From positions 10,247,501 through 10,311,500 of the forward strand of contig QCXZ01000042.1 of assembly GCA_025024175.1 (NCBI GenBank): a DNA stretch of 64,000 nt. The letters run 5' to 3'. This stretch comes from Rhyzopertha dominica. Taxonomy: Eukaryota; Arthropoda; Insecta; Coleoptera; Bostrichidae. The notes under the pieces were generated by a model, which was given only the letters and a program-made list of their open reading frames with translations, was not told the origin of the DNA and ran no database searches. Position 1 is the stretch's first letter, and every line of letters begins with the position of its first letter. Both the position numbers and the translations under genes were made by a program. This document shows positions 1 to 12,700 of this stretch, piece after piece.

Positions 1-232
1 ACCGTTGATACTGCGAAAACAAAAGTGGCAAGGAAATATCGAGAGAAGAAAGCAGACAAAAATAAGGAGCTTGTTTGACACGAAGCCATCACGTGCTGTC
101 TTGACCCGTTTTTTAACGCCCTAGGCTTAAGGGACTTGTAAGATTTCGTGTCTAGAGCATTCAATTAACAGCACCTATAAATCTCAAATCTCTTCGTTAT
201 TATTCAAAAAAAGAAATATTTCCTTCACCTAC
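1..232. other. Edge of window; intron of the Bcl-2 family gene
   Basis: This stretch lies 3' (on the minus strand) of the splice donor at the end of the Bcl-2 family exon. It is AT-rich and I see no further exon, RNA gene or repeat in it. The rest of that gene is expected beyond the left edge. Confidence 0.5.
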
Positions 233-617
233 CAATCATGCTCCTCAACCTGTACAATCCCAGCTTCTTGCTAAATATCCCAGCCCTCTTGAGACGCGCC
301 CTAATGTACTGCCCACAGAGCACTCTTCCCTGGGAGACCACTTCTTCCGGAGGAACCGCCGGCGTCCTCCATCCGATCGTGTTGGACAGCTTCCTGGACA
401 CCACATCTCCGACGTTGCTGAACCGTCTTTTGGTAACATGTCCGGGAGGAGTGGGTTCCTCCTTGGTTGTGGAGAGTCCCAGAAGGTTGGCGTGCAGCGA
501 AGCAGGAAAGCTGAGCTTGCGTTTTGGAAACGGAGAACGACCGAGGGAGAGCCGGGAAATCGGAGGAGTCTCGTACGGGAGTCTGGTTTGTGGAGGGTGG
601 CCGACATTGTTGTCCAT
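233..617 (-). CDS. Buffy/debcl: Bcl-2 family protein (Buffy/debcl, Bok-like), 5' coding exon only
   Basis: This is the first coding exon of a Bcl-2 family apoptosis regulator; such proteins act at mitochondrial or ER membranes in cell-death control. The ATG at 617 follows an in-frame TGA 12 bases upstream. The 128 codons end after one base of a split codon at a GTAGGT donor. The first ~60 residues are low-complexity, Pro/Ser-rich and basic. The last ~35 residues carry the diagnostic block VSQGRVLCGQYIRARLKRAG, which matches the N-terminal BH4-like helix of insect Debcl/Buffy (CLCGQYIRARLRRAG type) and more distantly vertebrate BOK. The BH3, BH1 and BH2 regions would be in later exons outside the window. 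The antisense strand is also open over the same span, but its translation has no recognisable motif. Buffy and debcl cannot be told apart from this exon. Confidence 0.85.
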
Positions 618-894
618 GTAGGGCGGAGGTCAGTGGGAGGGCATGCTGAAAAAAAATCTCTTGTTACTCTTTTACCTACGTTATGTTTTATTTTTTATGG
701 TATAGCGTTATTTCTTATTTTATTTTGTCCTTAAATAATACTCTTTATAATCCAAATCTAGCTTTCGGTGGATTTATTTACCCCTTCCTCAAGGCTGAAT
801 ATGCGAGATTTGATAACTTCAACTTCAAACTGAAGCTACACAAACTAAAGCAAACAATTTTGTTGGTACCTTAATAAAAAGTAAAAAAAATACG
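618..894. other. Upstream flank of the Bcl-2 family exon
   Basis: This probably contains the 5' UTR or promoter of the minus-strand Bcl-2 gene. It is T-rich and I see no convincing core promoter motif. Open frames here are short and without family resemblance. Confidence 0.3.
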
Positions 895-1650
895 GAAGCT
901 AAGGGTAAAAAACTAAAAATTAATAATTCCATATATCCTAATATTTATGGTTACCCAAAGATGCAAGGATGGGCATCCGTTAAGATTTATAGTATATGAT
1001 GTATATGGACCTGCTATACCTACGTTTAGCAAAGTTAGTGGCTCAAATATTGAAGAATGCTTATAATACAGACAATTATTATTATATATTTGACTCATTC
1101 CATTTTTCTATCACGATGAGAGTACAGTACCAAACAATCATGTGGTAATCCCTTTGGATGTTGTTTATTTATATGACATCAGCTTGAAAGTGGTTAAATA
1201 TGTAATAGAAAACAAGTGGCAACAAATACAACCGTTTAGTGAAAATATATCAAAAACTACATTTCTGCACATAATGTCCTTCATTTTACAAAATAGTTAT
1301 TTCAGCTGTTTGAGTAATTTCTACATTTCTACAGTATTTGATTATGACATGGGGTCAAAGTTAAGTCCAATTGTGGCTCAGTATGTAATAGATACACTCT
1401 TTGAAGAAGTGGTATCAAAATTATCGTTAATATAAATTACATAAAAAAAATTAATGACGACCTAATACTAATTGTTCCATCTAATGGTGATGAAAAGATA
1501 ATTCAAGTATTTATTGCTTATGATACTCATATTAAATTCACTAAATGTGTGTGAAATTCTGTGTCCCAATTGACCGTTGTATTCTTTGTAAATTTGGATG
1601 CTCAAGAAATGTTTTATTTTTTAGAACCTCTAGCATATCGTGAGTCCAAA
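895..1650 (+). mobile_element. Penelope-like element reverse transcriptase fossil
   Basis: Three consecutive but frame-shifted stretches resemble the RT of Penelope-like retroelements. The first (about 930-1060) reads IYGYPKM and then a region like the 'IYGLPKIHKP...SKFL' block. The second (1142-1435) starts with IPLDVVYLYD (family: S-DV-SLYTNIP) and includes MGSKLSPIVAQYVIDTLFEE (family: MGSPLSPV-A---M--LE). The third (about 1440-1550) has NDDLILIVPSNG followed by IQVFIAYDTHIKFT, equivalent to the VDDI catalytic block and the 'LQFT' segment. The reading frame is broken between blocks and no GIY-YIG domain is visible, so this is a decayed fragment. It is not part of the flanking genes. Confidence 0.75.
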
Positions 1651-3640
1651 TAACAAAATATCAACTATAACTTTAACAACATTTTAGTTTAAACTGTTAA
1701 TCGCTGTCTTTTCAAACGAATACAGGACTTAATTGCTTAATGTGATTTTTGTTCATAAGTTACTTTTCCATAAAAAATAAGTAGATTTTTAAACAATGCT
1801 TAGATAATTTAGCTGTTGTATCGGTCTTCACTGCGTACGGATTTGATAATATCAATCATTTGAGGGATAAGTATTTTCGTAAATAATGAAACCAATTCAA
1901 AATGAAATAAAAATCTAAGGGTTTTTCATAATTAAATCAAATAATAAACAGAAACAAAATAGTAAAGAAGAGATTTAGAAATATTCAAGATAGCAATGCC
2001 AGGTTAATTTCTAGTAAGTATCCTCATTTAATAGTTCACTAATTTTAGTCCCATAATGTTTCTCAGGTACCACGTCAGGTTTCGGCACACAGAAGTTTTT
2101 GACGGTGTTGGCATACGTCCATCCTAAGTTAAAAGACTAACAGCTACAGCAGCATCCGAAAAGATTTTTCTTTGATAAGTTTGTCATCGTTTTGTTTTTA
2201 TCTGTAACTTTTTTTTTAATTCTTAACTACCTGTCTCTAATGGTACTAAGCTTAAATATGTTTGCCATCTGATCTTGCCAAATTGTTGTACACTTTTTAT
2301 CTAAAAGGTTATTATGTAAATATTGCAATGTTCGAATATCGACCAAACCGCTAATTAATGGATATGAATTATCCAACGCATTTTCAAATTAAATTCGGGC
2401 AATTGAATGAAAAACGAAAGCTGCATTGCTGCGAATAAGTATGTGATTGGTTCCCGAGTTACGACGAATATATGTGGAAGATGTTGGAAATAATCGAAAA
2501 ATTGCGCATGTGGTCGAATGAACATTATGGACTGGGTAGCATACTTTTCAAAACACAGCGATTCTAGTACAGAAATCACAAATGTTCAGGGTGTCAATGT
2601 AGTTCCCACAAATTGCAGCAAGAACAAAGTATGTGCAAGTAGCGCCACCAAAAAATCTTCAAACTACTTGTATCAGGATTATGATTGGGTTTAACCCCTA
2701 ATTAAGCACGTATTTTCTTATAATATAATAATAATTTCGCCAATACTCAAATTAAAATACATCTTTATTAACACAAAAGACATTTATTACGGAAAGCTTA
2801 AAATGATAAGAAATTTCTTTCACAAAATTAATTGACAATTTCATACAAATATATTTTCAATATTTTAATTTCAGCTTCTACAAAGCTCGTCCTTAAAAAA
2901 AAAATTTGTCATACTTTCGCCATTGTTAACGCTTCTCATGTAAATATTAGTATCAAATTGAAAATTTCATACAACATTACAGAAATGATGTTGATAAGAT
3001 GTGTATAAAATGACGAATTTTATATTGAATGAAAAGACAGATCATTGTACATTCAAGATACCATGTTGTGTACGTGTCTCATGTGCACGTTCTCTAATTA
3101 AAACGATTTTTTAAGTAGTATTTCGGTTGACTTTGTATGTGTGAACTAATATTAAGCAAACTGCAACGTTCCAAAAGTGCTGACATACTGAAGCACTCCT
3201 CTCTAGTCTTCTACATGTTCCATAGAGCCTTGGTATTTTAATATTATTCTTATTTTAATTACAATGCTTCTTATATTGTTTTTTACTGACTAGACGAGTG
3301 GATAGATTTATCGCACGTCATATTTAAACAAGTGAACCGTAAGACCACATATCTCTCTTAAAGCATATCCATATCACCCTGTCAATATCGTGAAAGCAGA
3401 TCAATTACAAGGCCATACTCCATCAATTACAAAAACGGAACTTGCTTCCATTAACACCGCGGCCAACAAAAGACGGACCACATTACAGCCCAAAAAAGCC
3501 CCATAAACAAATTCCAGTCGTACGCATCAAAAAGTCCTCGAAGGCCTACCAAAGTCGCACTGCAATAACGACAGAGACCGTTGCCCATTTTCGGCCACAA
3601 CAAGCATCGAACAAATGCATATGTCACGACCGGCATATCG
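1651..3640. other. Intergenic region without a recognisable gene
   Basis: About 2 kb of AT-rich DNA between the Penelope fossil and the ZP gene. Open frames are short, unsupported by motifs and lack splice context. No repeat or RNA gene was recognised. Confidence 0.45.
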
Positions 3641-3648
3641 CGTTCGAA

Positions 3649-3686
3649 TATAAAGTCAGTCAACATAAAAGTTCGGAAGTCAGATC
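3649..3686 (+). promoter_or_regulatory. Candidate core promoter of the ZP-domain gene (TATA plus initiator)
   Basis: A TATAAAG box at 3649-3655 is followed by TCAGATC at 3680-3686, which resembles the arthropod initiator (TCAKTY). The spacing from TATA to the putative +1 A (3682) is 33 bases, near the usual -31/-30. It would give a short 5' UTR of about 26 nt before the ATG at 3708. This is inference from motif spacing; an upstream untranslated exon is also possible. Confidence 0.35.
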
Positions 3687-3707
3687 GGGACATCCACGCA
3701 TGAAAAA

Positions 3708-6700
3708 ATGACGGTCGCGGCTCTTCTGATGCTTGTAAGCAGCGTTTACTGCGATGTAAGCTCGTTTAAAGCGTACGTGGCAAGTTTAAATAGTTATAAT
3801 CCGCCCGAAATCATTAGCAACGGCTACCACTACCCAGTTCCTAACCCCCCAATCGGCTTCGATGATCCTGAACCCCCAGGTGGGTTGTACGGCGTACCTT
3901 CCCGTCCAAACGCGAGTTTACCCCCTTTAGAAGACGAAATTCCTGTACCAATTCCTACTTATCTACCCCCAATCCTCTATCCTCCTTTAGCAACGCAGCC
4001 ACCACAATTCGATCCCATCCCCACGGATGACACTATCGTGATTCCTGCTCCTGGGAACCAATACCTCCCTCCACCCTCCCCGACGTACGGTGTCCCAAGA
4101 CACTTCAACCCCTCGCAGATCAGAATCCTGAACATGAGCTGTCTTGATACATCCAGTAGGCGTTTCTTCAAAGCCATCTTCAGGACGCTTCAGCCCCCCG
4201 AGTTGCCTCCGACTATAGAAGGGGATGACTCTCAAGGAGATTGTGTAGTTGGAAGTGGTGACAGGTTTAGGGTTGACTGGGAGGGAAACAAAATGGTGCA
4301 GTGTGGAGTAAAGTACTGTCCGACTGGGGAAAAGGCGAATTTGTGCGTCACTCTGAGGATGCCGTCGGTTAAGGGGGTGAAACTCCCAGAGGATGGTTTG
4401 GTGACATTGCAGTGTAGGCCCCAGGAGAGCGTGGTGGCGCATACTAAGCAGTTTAGGATAAATTCGGTGGGAATGTAAGAGCATAAGTTACTAGATGTTT
4501 ATATTAAATGATACTAAGCTTTCCGTTTTTGAGTTATAATCCTCCAAAGTTTGACAAAAAAATAGTTTTTAACTCTGAACAATTAAGATATATTAAATAA
4601 TATTTACACTTCATTGTTATTCATTTAGACACATTATTAATGAAAATTTGACAAATTTCACAAACTGTTGTTTTTTCGTTTCGGGGTGGACTTCAATAAT
4701 AAAATATCAATCAATGATCTATGAGACTGACTTATGCAGAGGGTGTTACAGCTTGATGGTCGGCCGTGGTAAACTATTGGGACTAGTGGTACGCTTCAAA
4801 GTTCCTAAATGGGCCGTATTCAAAAAAATCTTGTTGGCTAAAATTTTAACTTTTCCACTATAAATTTTTGAAATAACAAATTTTATTTAATATTTTTATT
4901 TGATACTTTAATACGCTTAAATTTTCCGATGTATAAAATAAAAGCCTTTGCATGTCATAACGAATTTATACAAATTTAATATAAAAAACATACAAATTAG
5001 TAAGTAGAAAATTATTTACATTTGTTAGAAAAAATTTACAATAGTGCACAATAAAATTTATACACGGTATCAATTATGTTCATTACAGCTTGTTAATAAG
5101 CACATTACAAGAGTCACAAACTAAAAAAAATTACTCACTATCACTTTCACTGCTAAAATCACGATTAACTTCTATTATTAATTCTTGTACATGATTCGCT
5201 CTGTACCGATTTTCAATGTCCAGTACATGCCGCAATGAATTTCTCCAGCATCGACACTTGTTATTTCAGCTCCGTGTCTAATTTTTAGCAGCATTTCATT
5301 GCTAAATTTTCCACCGGTATTCCCACGTGGAATTTTTTGTTTCAACTACCCTCATATTATTTCAATGGGGTTGAAAATGCAATGATATGGGGGTAATCGT
5401 TGAATGGTGTGTCCACATTCAGAAGCGAGAATGTCAATTTTAAATTTCTTCGATTTTTTTTTGTACCAAGCACTTCCAACAATTGTTTTTTTTGTGTAGT
5501 CCTCTTCGAAATATAAATCTTATTTTCTTAAAAATTCTTGAATGGTTGCCTTATTAGTTGTTGTATTTGGAATTTTATCCAGTTGCTCCGAATGGTAACT
5601 AGCGTTGTCCATTACTATGATTTCATTTAAGCAATATTTTGTTGCACTTTACTTTTAAAGATAGCATTCGATTTTGGCGGTTTGGTACAGATGTTTTCAA
5701 TCCCAGCCCACGGTATTATTAACAAAATCTAGACAGAAGAGGTAAAATTCTAAAAGCAATCATTTTAAGAATACTAAACAAAAAATTAAAAAAAATTTAA
5801 TACGTGTTTAAAGGGTTCGTTTTGCCTAATACAAGCATGTGTTCGGCCTAGGTGAGAATTCCTGATATTTCGAAACGCATGTTAGTAATTTGGCATATCT
5901 CGTCAGCAGTTGCAACTATCCTTTCCCGTAATTCCTCCTCAGTTTCTACAAGCGAGTGCTATACTTTTTCTTTTAAAGTGCCCCACAAGAAAAATCTATT
6001 GGCATGAGATCGGGAGATCTACGTGGTCAATATTTGGCTGAATTTGCTACCCTATATACCAACCATGCGATTTCAGGGTAGTTTTCGTTGTATGTAGTCC
6101 CTTATCGCTAGCGTTAAATGGTGAGAAGCTCCATTATACACATAAAAACGTTATATCCAAGCGAACTTACAATAGGTAGTGTACTTCAATTGACAAAAGC
6201 AATCTATAGTAATAAGATCTAAATGAACAAAAAAAAACTGCCACCATATGGTAGATGAAACTGTCAACGATATCTGCCCAAACATTTAATTTAAATTGTC
6301 TCTGAAAAGAAGAGGAGCTAAGGCTTTTTCATTTTCACCACTCCATAAATGTATAAGTTGTAAAAATTTTGTGAAACATGCTTCATCTGTGAAGAACATC
6401 TTTTACAAGAAATTCATGTCAGTCTTGCAACGGTAGCAGATGGAACGGATGTAATAACTACTCTTTTAGTACAAAGTCAAAAGAAGTAAAAACAACGAAA
6501 AGGAGAAAGGCAAAATAAGAAAAAACTAATAAATTAAGTCAGTGAATTAACGGCTTGCACATTTTTTCTCACAGCCAACTACTAGAAGATATCACATTAT
6601 GCCCCACTGTTTCTTAGGAACAGTTTACAAATTCGCAGATATTTTAGATACTTGAAGCGCCTTTACAATGAAACAAGCAAAGTTACAATAAATTAATACC

Positions 6701-9700
6701 CGTAAAAGTTCTGGTTATTAGAAAAGTACCATGGAAACTAAAAAGCAAGCAAAAATTCAGTAATGTTCACTTCGCCCCTGTTCTATAGTACGTTTTTCAA
6801 CCTGGCAGGATTGCTTCATAATTTCTACTGATCAAATTTGTCCAACACTATTTCAAATCTATTATTCACAACTTCCCAGCTACCAATTTCAGTCACATTA
6901 CAAATTCAAGAAATACCTATGACGTGTAAATACAGACTTTGTACATTCATTAAATATGTAAAATGCGTTGAAAATGAACAAGATCGATATGGTAAACTCG
7001 TGAACTAGGTCTGATCTTAGCAAAACTGATATTTTATTTAGACAGAAATACCTGCAACTGTGTATTGAAATGAAAATATTGTCCATAGTATCAACCGATA
7101 AAGTACTTTTACGAAATATAGTATTATAATATTAGTCCATTCAAAAAGTCCATAGGATGACACATAGACGGCGTTACTAGAATTTTTTCCTTCAAAGAAT
7201 ACGTGTATAAATTTGACAGCTATCAGACTATTGATTCGTGAGTTACAGCATTTTGTGCAACTTTTGTTATTGGAAAAAAAGTGAAGTTCGAGTTTTCATA
7301 AAGCATTGCTTTTTGATGAAAAAAAAAACAGTGTAAACCAAACAATGGCTTGATAAACATTATCCGAACTCTGCGCTATCAAGACAAATGGTATAGAGGT
7401 GGATTGCTGAATTTAAACGTGGTTCCAGAAAACATAAAAAAAATCCACAAATTGGTTAGGAATGATCGCAAATTGAAGGTGCACGAGCTAGCTGACATTG
7501 TAAAGATATCAGATGGTAGTGTTTTTACCATTTTACACGAACATTTGGGCATGCGAAAGCTCTGTGCAAAGTGGGTGCCGCGTGAGCTCACAGTCGACCA
7601 AAAGCAACAACGAATTGATGCTTATATCGTCGATATGTGACAATGGATGAAACATGGCTCCATTATTACACACCAGAATCCAAAAGACAGTCATCTGAGT
7701 GGACAGCAGCCGACGAACCGAATACAAAGCGAGCAAAGACCCAACAGTCGGCCGTTTGGGATGCGAACGGAATAATATTCATCGACTATCTCATTAACGA
7801 CTATTACTGTGCACACAAAAAAACGACCACAAGAAAAGTCTTGTTTCAGCAAGACAATGCACCGTGTCACAAATCGACGAAAACGATGGCAATATTGAAT
7901 GAATTGGGCTTCGAATTGCTTACGTACACACCGTGTACTCCAGATTTAGCCCCCAGCGACTTTTTCATGTTTTCAGATCTCAAGGGAATGCTTACTGGAA
8001 AGAAATTTAAGTCCAACTATGAAGTAATAGCTAAAACTGATGCCTATTTTGACGAGAAAGAGAAATCGTACTAAAAAAGTGGTATCGAAAAGTTGGAAAA
8101 TCGCTATACTCGTTGTATCGCCCTCGAAGGCAACTATATTGAATAATAAAATCGAGTTTTGTCAAAATTTTGTTTTTTCTAACTTATCCTACGGACTTAT
8201 TAAATGAGCTGATATTAATGTGCTGTTGCGGTTTTTTTTCAGACAGGGCCGATCTGCATCCGCCATTGCCACAGGTGNATCGCAAAGAAANTTCGAAATG
8301 CAGGTGGGCCTGTTCCGAAAGGCACCTGGAACTGTAGATTTCACACAAAGTGTAACACCGGGAAGCGCGGTCCCTTTGGGCGAGGACCTCTTGTTAAAAG
8401 CCTCAGTACGAGATGGAGACGGTAAGTGCAACATGATATCCTCAACGTCTTAATTAGACACAATTCGCTGTTTTCTTTTGTGCATATTGCATCTTCCCGT
8501 TCCTACAGTATGGTAAAAAGCTAATTATCTGGATTTTGTGAAATGTCGCATATTAAAACGCATCCTGAAACCTTTTCTTAAAACTGGCTTTTATCGCCAA
8601 TAATACTATCAAAACTCTTTTAGGAAACCCGAAGGATAAAATAGATGAAAAAGACACAAAGCAGGCATATGTATATAGTATTTTCACTTGACTTTGAGTG
8701 ATCAAGCAATAAAAGGGGGACATTTTTAGATAAGCGGAAAAGTAGTGCCGTTAGAAATGCGTTTTTAAGTATTATCTAAGCTGCTTTTCAAGAAAGTTCT
8801 TTTACAATGCAGTTTAATACAAACAAGTCATGACAAAAAAGTCAGTACTGGAAACTCAACTAGTAATCATCTAACAGTCTTTAAAATTCACTCAACTAGC
8901 TTTAAAAAAATATAAGGAACCACCCTTCTGTGCTCTTCTAGAAACATTAACTTAATTTTGTACAATACAGGGCATCTAAAAACCTGGCTGCCTTCTTGTT
9001 GGAAGATAAGCTGCCCTGTTTAGATCCGTCATCCCCGTTATCTCGATTTGCATGCCGCTCATGTTAAGTGGATGATCCTTATGAGGAATCGTCTCCCATC
9101 AATTCGCGTGGCAGATCTGACGTCGGTAGTCCTTATCTTTATCGACCCGCTCTCGAATTTATTGCTGCGGCCACTACTCTAGTTCCAGGGAAATCCCCAG
9201 AGAGCAAATTGGAGTGTTTTAACTTTGACCCGTGCCTGCTGTTGTGTGAGATGTGAGAGTTTACAGCTTCTGTTTCGTGTAAACAAGTCTAGAGAAAGCA
9301 GTGAGAAGGCAGCTGTTTATTGAAGCTTTTGTGATACTGCCGTTTACAGTCTGACATCAAAAGAGCTATCAGTAGTAATTTTGAAAACATCTCTTTAGTG
9401 ACAATTGAAATGTTTGCTGTTTTCAGCAAAGGTAATATAGTGCATCGAAGTAGTCTTCAATTTTAACAAATTGGAATTAGACTGTTTTTAGATGTTATTA
9501 GTATAAGCTGCTATCAATGTGAGGATAAAAAACAAAAATCTACAATATTTTTCAGATTAATCAAGATAACGTTCAGTTATTTCTTAACAATCGCACACAC
9601 ATAGATTGAAGTAATAATCAAGAATGACGCCCCCCAGGACTATGTTTTGGGTACACTATTATTAACCTTTCTGTGTAGACTGCATTTTGGGGGCCATTTA

Positions 9701-12700
9701 GTAAAAATCTCTGTGCGTAAATAACGAGTAAAAGCAGATTTAATAAGTCAAAACAGGTACAAAAGTCCTAACAAACATGGGTTAGAAAAACACGCACAGT
9801 TTTCGAGATACATTTGGTAAAACTTGTATTCGCACTATTAATGATGTATTTATATATAACTTATATAGAAAAGTATTAGCTTTGACCATAATGATGTATT
9901 TATTTAGAACATATATAGTTGACGTGTGTTTCTATTCTCTTGTAGTCGTCGTTCAATTTCTCTTATTATTTTATTTTGGTTCTTCAAAATTTGAATTTAT
10001 TCATAGCATAGCGCAAAGATGTCACACCGAATCTTTGTAATAAATTATGAACGGCACGCCCTTCCTGGCACACCTATTCATTAAAAAAAATTATGTATGG
10101 ATTTATAAAGTTTTAAACTAAGTTGGATGAGATTATATAAGTACAACAAGAAATATATACAAGAAAAAAATTGAAAATTAAAACCAAAATATAATAAGAA
10201 TCATAAGAATCTGCATAAAGCTGACATTTTATTGTTCTAGGATGGAAATATTCAAGAATGGGCACAGTCTCCATCCACCGAATCGCATCTACAAAGGCTT
10301 CGCAAAACTCAGTTACTTTGGTAGATGGATTGGGTTGTCGGAATCCCACGATGAAGGGTGTATGTCCAGAACACCCTCGACAAATCAGCCCTCTGGTGAC
10401 TGCTCTACCCTTTAGGGCATTCATGTTCCAAGGATCAAAGAGCGGAGATGAGATGGTGCTGTCAGTTAGGATGATCGGATGTTTGCAGTTTGAAGACTGT
10501 CAACAGGTAAGCGAAAACTTACGCTATAGTATGGGAGAAGGTTTTTATGGGTGAAATAGATATGAAAGTACTTGTAATCCTGGAGCCATGGATCACTCCT
10601 ACTACGAAGTTTTTTATTTTATACAAAAACACAAAATGTTATAAAACTGTAAGACAAGACGAAGTGTTTATCGAATTAATTAATTTTGTCAACGACATCT
10701 TGCTCTGTGTATAGCATATTCAGAATTCGGCATTCCAGTGATTTGAAAGGCGGTACTCCGTTGGTGATAATTCTGAGAAATATGACGATGAAGGATGATG
10801 CAACACTTGCCAAAGCATTTGTTTCAAATGTTCTTGAATGTCTTTAGCTGAATGCCTTCTTGCATTAAAGTGAATTAACATTATCCCTTTTTGCTAAATA
10901 ATGTTCGACTTTTTTATTTTTATTCACCTCACGTGGGATCCATATTCCTTATCAACTGACTACTAACAGTTTTGAAATGTTTGAACAGTTTACCAATGTC
11001 GAAAGATCCTTTCAAACATTTTTTCAATGGTGATAATCGCGGATTTGATTCCACTAGATCCTCAGGGCTGTTTTTAATAGAAAACACTAAGTGTTCCACT
11101 TATTGGAGCATTAAATGTTAATGTTAAATGTTAAAAATACAGGTGATAGAAATACAGAAATTTAAAAAACATTGTATCACTTTTCGGTACCCTTCCAATA
11201 CAGAGAAGGTTCTAAAAATTATAAATATTGATATTCGTGATATAGAGATGAAACCCGTTTATTTTTTTATGCTGGCGCGATGTCAATTTATAACCACTTA
11301 TAAAAATGATCCGATGCTATGTTCTCCACACTTCCCTATGCAGTGAAGGCTTGGACAATAAAACAAATACTAAGCATATTTTGAATTGAAGGAGTATTTC
11401 GAAGGATGAAAAGTTAACCTGAATGGTATTATCCATAAATATACAAGGCAAAATTGTCCAAAAAAAACGGAGGAAAGCCAAGAACATCCTGACCTGACCT
11501 GACCTGACCTGACAAAATATAAATGTTTAGGGAAAAGAACGATACGACACAAGTAAAAGGAAAAGGATTTGAAGAAAAAAAAGTCCGCATTTTCGCAAAG
11601 CATCGTTAAATTTAATTTAAGGCATTCTAACCACTAAAAATAGGTCAATTATAACATTTGTTGCAGTATTACGCAAATATAAAGGAAAGATTTATCTGCC
11701 GCAACGTACCGTTTTCCTGCTATAGTGCATTTATAATTAACATTCTCTGTAGATTGTCACTGTCATCAAACGCAATTCATTATTAACCGATGCAAAAACC
11801 ATTTCGTTTTGCACCGCTGCGAAGCATGTGCCAGCTTTTTATGTAGCGCTAATAGGCATAATGAGTTAATTGCGAGAGATACCTGAAAACCGCTTCAGTC
11901 GACATGAAAACTTGTCATTATGCATTTTATTAACGAGCCGGCAGCATTCCTGATGGAGCGGCATTAAAATTAAATGGAATTGAGACTGAATTGTGTAATT
12001 GGAGTCTTTAATTCAAATGTACTGAAATAGAAACACATAGCGAAAACAAACAGGTGGTGCGTTTTCGGCTTTATCAGTCAGTACATTATATGTGGGGGTT
12101 TTGTAGAAATTCGGTTTAGTACAAACCACGTACAAACTAACATCTGACAAATAAAAATTTTCATGTTATAAACTTATACAGGTACTCAATGACGTATTGA
12201 AAGCACTAAACATAAGATTACACTTAAATACTCGTATTCATGCAATAATTTTGCGAATGATCTAAAACAAACAAAATATGAAATTTCACAAAACATATTT
12301 AATATCCCTGGCGATTTTCCAACCTCACTTAAAAGCGTCAATCTCAATTTTCTATTAGTGGTCCACCGGACAGTTTCAATAAACCAACAATACCCATAAA
12401 AACACAATCTTCCATCTGTTCATACGAAGTTAAATATCCGGAAAATGTGCGGTTACGTAAAAAAAACAATCTAAGCTGCATGACGCACAGTTTATGTAAT
12501 TTGGTTTAATTATCTGCGATTCCGTTTTAGGAATGCTGTTTAGTCTGCAGGACGCAAAATTCCTGAAATACTAAGCTCTTTAAGCTTATGATTGCGCTCG
12601 TTGCTAACGTTTTCGAGTTCAACACTGATGAACGAGTATAATAATAAACAAGAATTTTAAAGGCATTCTTGTTTGCAAATTTTTTTGTACTACTTAATAG

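Noticed and set aside
238..621. 127-codon plus-strand ORF opposite the Bcl-2 exon
   Set aside because: No recognisable motif. The minus strand of the same DNA carries a clear Debcl/Buffy block and a proper donor, so this is an antisense shadow.
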